A DNA stretch of 64,000 bases from Halorubrum sp. CSM-61 (GTDB lineage: Archaea; Halobacteriota; Halobacteria; Halobacteriales; Haloferacaceae), in assembly GCF_003781945.1 (NCBI RefSeq), contig NZ_RJJW01000005.1, positions 275,991 to 339,990 on the forward strand, written 5' to 3'. Both the position numbers and the translations under genes were made by a program. The notes beneath the pieces are model-generated. The model saw only the letters and a list, made by a program, of their open reading frames with translations, was not told where the DNA came from and made no database searches. Below, piece by piece: positions 61,150 through 64,000 of the stretch (positions are counted from its first letter, which is position 1; each line of letters starts with the position of its first letter).

Positions 61150-61398
61150 TGACCCCGTTACGCACCGGGAATTCATAAGCCGGCCGCCCACCGGAGGTAC
61201 TGCCGCCTTCTCGGAGGTGCGCTCGCGGCGCACGACCGATCGGGAAAGTTTCCGCTGCCGACCGAGCCGGCCGAGTGTTCCTGTTGATCGACGGAGACTG
61301 CTCGTACTCCGCGATTCCGCGAGCGACGAGGCGTGTTAGACCGGGGTGTCAATTGCCGTCGACGGACCCCTTTTTGGGGAGGACGGCGAACCGAGGGT

Positions 61399-61662
61399 AT
61401 GGCAACGATCAAACTGCCGGCCGTGCTGGTCGGGGGCTCCTCGACCTCGGAGGTCGAGGTCGCCGGCGAGACGGTCCGCGAGCTGTTCGAGAACCACGCG
61501 GACGAACACGGACCGGAGCTCAGAGACAGCGTGATCGAAGACGGCGATATCAAGGAGTTCATCAACGTCTACGTCGAGGGAACGCCCGTCGACGGCCTCG
61601 ACGCGGACGTGCCCGAGGACGCGCAGGTCCGCGTCATTCCGGCCGCCAGCGGCGGTCGGTAA
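61399..61662 (+). CDS. Ubiquitin-like sulfur carrier / small modifier (SAMP, CysO-ThiS-MoaD type) ending in GGR
   Basis: An 87-residue beta-grasp protein. MATIKLPAVLVGGSSTSEVEVAG, then FINVYVEGTPVDGLDADVPEDAQVRVIPAASGG, is close in layout to mycobacterial CysO and haloarchaeal SAMPs. The C-terminus is GG followed by one Arg, so it does not end with free di-glycine. Processing by a protease, such as the JAMM enzyme at 57557, would be needed before adenylation by UbaA. The ATG is preceded by a CCCC-TTTTT-GGGG element (61367-61379) about 25 bp upstream. It is convergent with the cysteine synthase gene (34 bp between stops). Confidence 0.87.
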   Translation: MATIKLPAVLVGGSSTSEVEVAGETVRELFENHADEHGPELRDSVIEDGDIKEFINVYVEGTPVDGLDADVPEDAQVRVIPAASGGR

Positions 61663-61696
61663 CCCGGTCAGTTTTCCGCTCACCCGACGCCTTCGT

Positions 61697-62716
61697 TTAT
61701 AAGTAGTCTTCCCAGAGCGGGATGTCCGCGTACTTGTCGCCGCGGTCGCACAGCATGAACACGACCACGTCGTCGTCCGCGAGGTCGCCGGCCGCGTCGA
61801 GGTTCGCCACCACGGCCGCGCCCGCGCCGGCGGACGTGCCGACCACGAACTGTTCGTCCACTCGGAGGTGTTCGCGGGCCGTCGCCTCGTCGTGTCGCCC
61901 GGGATCCGCGATCGCGATCTCGCGGTCCAGGTAGCGCTCGCGGAGGGCCCGAGCGCGGTCGTACGCGTCCGAGGTCGTGACGTACTCCGTCCGGTCGAGG
62001 ACCGACTCGTCGTACGTGTCGGGGTGGTAGTGGTCGCCCGACTTGAGGTATTTCAGGCCGTCGATGGCGTGGAGCTGCTCGTCCGGCTCGAAGCCGACGA
62101 CCTCGACCGCGCCGTCGCTGAGGTCGGTCAGCCCGCGCCCAGTTCCGGTGATCGTCCCGCCCGTGCCGACGCCGGCGACGAAGTGCGTCACCTCGCCGTC
62201 GGTCCCCTCGTAGATCTCCCGGGCGGTCGTGCGCTCGTGCGTGCCGGGGTTGTCCGGGTTCTCGTACTGGTTCGGGCGGAAGTAGGCGTCGGGGTCCTCG
62301 GCGACGATCTCCTCGCAGCGCTCGATGACGGCGTCGTAGCCGAGGTTGGCGTCGACGAAGTGGATCTCCGCGCCGGCGTCGCGGACGGCCTCCACCTTCC
62401 CGCCGGCGGCGTTGTCGGGCATGACGATCTCCACGTCGTACCCGCGCGCCGCCGCCAGTCGGGCGATCTCGCTGCCGGTGTTGCCCGAGGTCGGTTCGAT
62501 CACGGTGACGCCCGGGTCGAGGTCGCCACGCTCCTCGGCGCCGTCGAGCATTCCCTTCGCGATCCGCGACTTGACCGAGCCGCCGCCGTGCGGGGCGTCG
62601 TAGAGGTTGAACCACTCGGCTTTCGCGTACACGTCCGCGTCCGACTCGATGTCGAGGTCGAGCTCCAGGAGGGGCGTCTCGAAGATGGTCGACTCGTCGA
62701 CGGCGTACTCGCTCAT
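61697..62716 (-). CDS. PLP-dependent cysteine synthase family protein
   Basis: A 339-residue fold-type II PLP enzyme. The Schiff-base lysine is in GGGSVKSRIAKGM (Lys49), the phosphate loop in EPTSGNTGSEIA, and FVAGVGTGGTITGTG and QFVVGTSAGAGAAVV follow. The C-terminus, MLCDRGDKYADIPLWEDYL, is of the CysM type. In mycobacteria CysM uses O-phosphoserine and a CysO thiocarboxylate. A CysO-like gene is convergent here, 34 bp away. An O-acetylserine/sulfide or cystathionine substrate is the alternative. ATG at 62716 is the first in frame after the promoter. Confidence 0.9.
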   Translation of the reverse strand: MSEYAVDESTIFETPLLELDLDIESDADVYAKAEWFNLYDAPHGGGSVKSRIAKGMLDGAEERGDLDPGVTVIEPTSGNTGSEIARLAAARGYDVEIVMPDNAAGGKVEAVRDAGAEIHFVDANLGYDAVIERCEEIVAEDPDAYFRPNQYENPDNPGTHERTTAREIYEGTDGEVTHFVAGVGTGGTITGTGRGLTDLSDGAVEVVGFEPDEQLHAIDGLKYLKSGDHYHPDTYDESVLDRTEYVTTSDAYDRARALRERYLDREIAIADPGRHDEATAREHLRVDEQFVVGTSAGAGAAVVANLDAAGDLADDDVVVFMLCDRGDKYADIPLWEDYL

Positions 62717-62866
62717 GGGTCCCGTAGATCGCTCCTCAATAAGAGTCCGACGGAAACGGCGTTCTCGACGGCCATCGCGGTCGTGCGCGAGGATCGCCCG
62801 TCAGAGGTACGGGAGAAGCCTGCCGGTCACGAAAGGGGTTACCGGGACAGACCCGTACCGATTCGC

Positions 62867-63166
62867 ATGAGTCAACCATCGTGGGACGACGTCGTCGAGA
62901 TGCCCGACGAGCTCGACGACGAGACCGCCGAGGCGCTCTTAGCGGACGCGACCGAGGTACAGGACATGACCGGCGAGGTCTGTCCGTACCCGCAGGTCGA
63001 GGCGAAGAAGGCCATCGCGGGGCTCGACGCCGGCGACGTGTTAGTCCAGAAGACGGACCACGTCCCCAGCACGGAGAACGTCCCGAAGGCGGTCGGCGAC
63101 GACGCGACCGCCAAGGTGTGGAAGTCGGGCGACGGTCGCTACCGCATCTTCATGCGGAAGGAGTAA
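62867..63166 (+). CDS. TusA-family sulfurtransferase
   Basis: A 99-residue protein. After a 30-residue acidic extension, a TusA (YeeD/SirA) domain shows the active Cys39 in TGEVCPYPQVEAKKAIAGLDAGDVLVQKTDH. The CPxP motif is complete and the Asp/Thr strand follows. TusA relays sulfane sulfur, usually from a rhodanese or desulfurase, to tRNA or Moco synthesis. The rhodanese gene starts 2 bp after its stop, so they act as a unit. Extension of the N-terminus is a halophilic feature of unknown effect. Confidence 0.9.
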   Translation: MSQPSWDDVVEMPDELDDETAEALLADATEVQDMTGEVCPYPQVEAKKAIAGLDAGDVLVQKTDHVPSTENVPKAVGDDATAKVWKSGDGRYRIFMRKE

Positions 63167-63168
63167 TC

Positions 63169-63504
63169 ATGGTCGAGGAACTCACCCCCGAGGAAGTCAA
63201 CGAGCGCGTCCAGCAGGGCGACGTCCGCGTCATCGACACGCGGCCGCCCGAACAGTACGAACAGGGTCACATCCCCGGCGCGATCAACGTCCCGCTGGGC
63301 GATCTCCCCGCCCGCGTCCCCGACATCGAGTGGGACGACACCGACGTGGTCTGCGCGTGCCCGGTCGGCCAGTCGTCGAAGCAGGCCGCGATGCTGATCC
63401 AGAGCTACGAGGGCGTCGAGGACGGCGTGCTCGTCGCCAGCATGTCCGGCGGCTACGAGGAGTGGGACTTCGACCTGGAGACCGGCGCGGCGGCGGACGC
63501 CTGA
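63169..63504 (+). CDS. Rhodanese-domain sulfurtransferase
   Basis: A 111-residue single-domain rhodanese. LTPEEVNERVQQGDVRVIDTRPPEQYEQGHIPGAINVPLGDL is the CH2A motif, and VVCACPVGQSSKQAAMLIQSYEG has the active loop CPVGQSS with Cys64 as sulfur carrier. MSGGYEEWDFD closes it. It would generate a persulfide from thiosulfate or another donor and pass it to TusA (2 bp upstream). It may also serve the UbaA/Ubl system as a sulfur donor, as E1 rhodanese fusions do elsewhere. Confidence 0.92.
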   Translation: MVEELTPEEVNERVQQGDVRVIDTRPPEQYEQGHIPGAINVPLGDLPARVPDIEWDDTDVVCACPVGQSSKQAAMLIQSYEGVEDGVLVASMSGGYEEWDFDLETGAAADA

Positions 63505-63602
63505 GCCGGCAGACGGTTTTCTCGCAGCTTTCTCGCCTTTGAGTGGCTTCTCGATCGGATGCTTAGGACCGTTTCTAGTCGGGTGTTTATTGGTGAAGCA
63601 CT

Positions 63603-63865
63603 GGTGCGGTGGCGCGTGCCTCCGAGCGCCCACCGGGCGCGAGGAGCACGCGCGAGGGAGTCGGTGGTCCGGAGCGACGCGGAAGACCACCGACGAGGCT
63701 GGGGAGGTGTGAGGCTGCGGTTGCGGTGCGGGTGGGACTCAAAGGGGCAGCCGCGCTCGGCGAACCCCAGCGACGTAAGCACCGCAAGGAGCGAGCACCG
63801 CGAGCGACTGAGGAGCGCAGCGAGCTGTGGGAGCCGAGCGCGGCTGGGGCTTTGGAAGTCTCAGT
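63603..63865 (-). repeat. Dispersed structured repeat, copy D (inverted)
   Basis: Read on the minus strand: GACTTCCAAAGCCCC, stem 1 (13-bp arms 63833-63845 and 63749-63761), CTGCCCCTTTGAGTCCCACC, CTCCCCAGCCTCGTCGG. Then stem 2 (10-bp arms 63685-63694 and 63660-63669), CTCCCTCGCGCGTGC and GGCACGCGCCACCGC. The core blocks match copies A-C, but the TTTATAAG-bearing flanks are missing on both sides, so this is a core-only copy. The gap 63505-63602 shows nothing else. Confidence 0.8.
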
Positions 63866-63868
63866 ACC

Positions 63869-64000
63869 TCACAAAGCATCCTCAGCTAGCTGTTTCTGAA
63901 GCCTGAGTTCTGTGGTGGAGCGGTTGTGCTGGGTGGTCTTGACGAGAAGATCGTCGACGAACCGACGGAGAGCTGTCGCTGTCGGCGGCGGCTGCCGCCG
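63869..64000 (-). CDS. Truncated reading frame at the right edge
   Basis: On the minus strand the last 43 codons of a frame (…LRRFVDDLLVKTTQHNRSTT, then ELRLQKQLAEDAL and TGA) enter from outside the window. The composition (Asp, Lys, Thr, Gln-rich, helical) resembles real haloarchaeal coding sequence rather than repeat noise. I cannot assign a family. It ends within the flank of repeat copy D. Confidence 0.3.
   Translation of the reverse strand, partial: RRQPPPTATALRRFVDDLLVKTTQHNRSTTELRLQKQLAEDAL

Noticed and set aside
63559..63906. Reading frames inside the dispersed repeats as protein genes
   Set aside because: Open frames occur in several phases and only short stretches are conserved. 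The pattern of change follows stem pairing rather than codon positions, so I list the repeats as structured elements and not as CDS.

Overview
The window is chromosomal DNA of a halophilic archaeon (class Halobacteria). The evidence is high G+C coding sequence, very acidic proteins, many apparently leaderless genes with a TATA-like box about 25-27 nt before the start codon, twin-arginine lipoprotein signals, and archaea-specific enzymes (GHMP-type shikimate kinase, 3-dehydroquinate synthase II, ADTH synthase, UbaA with a ubiquitin-like modifier and a JAMM protease, Bat-type regulator). The gene set and the dispersed repeat suggest a Halorubrum-like genus, but that is inference. About 69 protein genes, one tRNA and four copies of a structured repeat are described. 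No rRNA, CRISPR array or complete transposase was seen.

Layout. 1-4.2 kb: the edge of a GNAT acetyltransferase, chorismate mutase plus archaeal shikimate kinase, and a lipoprotein/membrane-protein operon. 4.3-9.5 kb: a small conserved protein, a three-cysteine ferredoxin, tRNA-Leu(TAA) with a duplicated 3' end (integration scar), then a divergent class I terpene-synthase-like gene facing away from a Bat-type PAS/GAF/HTH regulator. 9.65-10.06 kb: repeat copy A. 10-27 kb: DUF2071, a cation-efflux protein, a pilin-like secreted protein, an HD protein, a TetR regulator divergent from an exported protein plus MMPL exporter, a ZnuABC-type metal importer with a candidate operator, a YhbY-like protein plus MscS channel, and TrkA-TrkH potassium uptake. 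27.2-27.7 kb: repeat copy B. 28-42.5 kb: DUF2070 plus glycosyltransferase, NnrDE plus MoaC, GcvT, signal peptidase, IlvD, a PemK-like toxin-antitoxin pair, PurSQ and PurU. 42.5-43.1 kb: repeat copy C, enlarged by an array of hairpins.

43-64 kb: threonine aldolase, M32 carboxypeptidase, then an aromatic amino acid district (3-dehydroquinate synthase II, ADTH synthase, trpCBA) with an 18-bp perfect palindrome on the trpC start codon. Next comes a district for sulfur and ubiquitin-like modification: JAMM protease, E1-like UbaA, a CysO/ThiS/SAMP-like small protein, a cysteine synthase, TusA and a rhodanese. This content resembles the mycobacterial Mec-CysO-CysM route to cysteine and also matches the haloarchaeal sampylation machinery. 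Repeat copy D, inverted, and a truncated reading frame end the window.

The strongest candidates for something undescribed are: (1) the four-copy repeat, whose two main stems keep their pairing while their sequence changes from copy to copy, the signature of a selected RNA structure; (2) the terpene-synthase-like gene paired with a Bat-type regulator beside a tRNA integration scar; and (3) the JAMM/E1/Ubl/cysteine-synthase/TusA/rhodanese cluster, in which the Ubl ends Gly-Gly-Arg.
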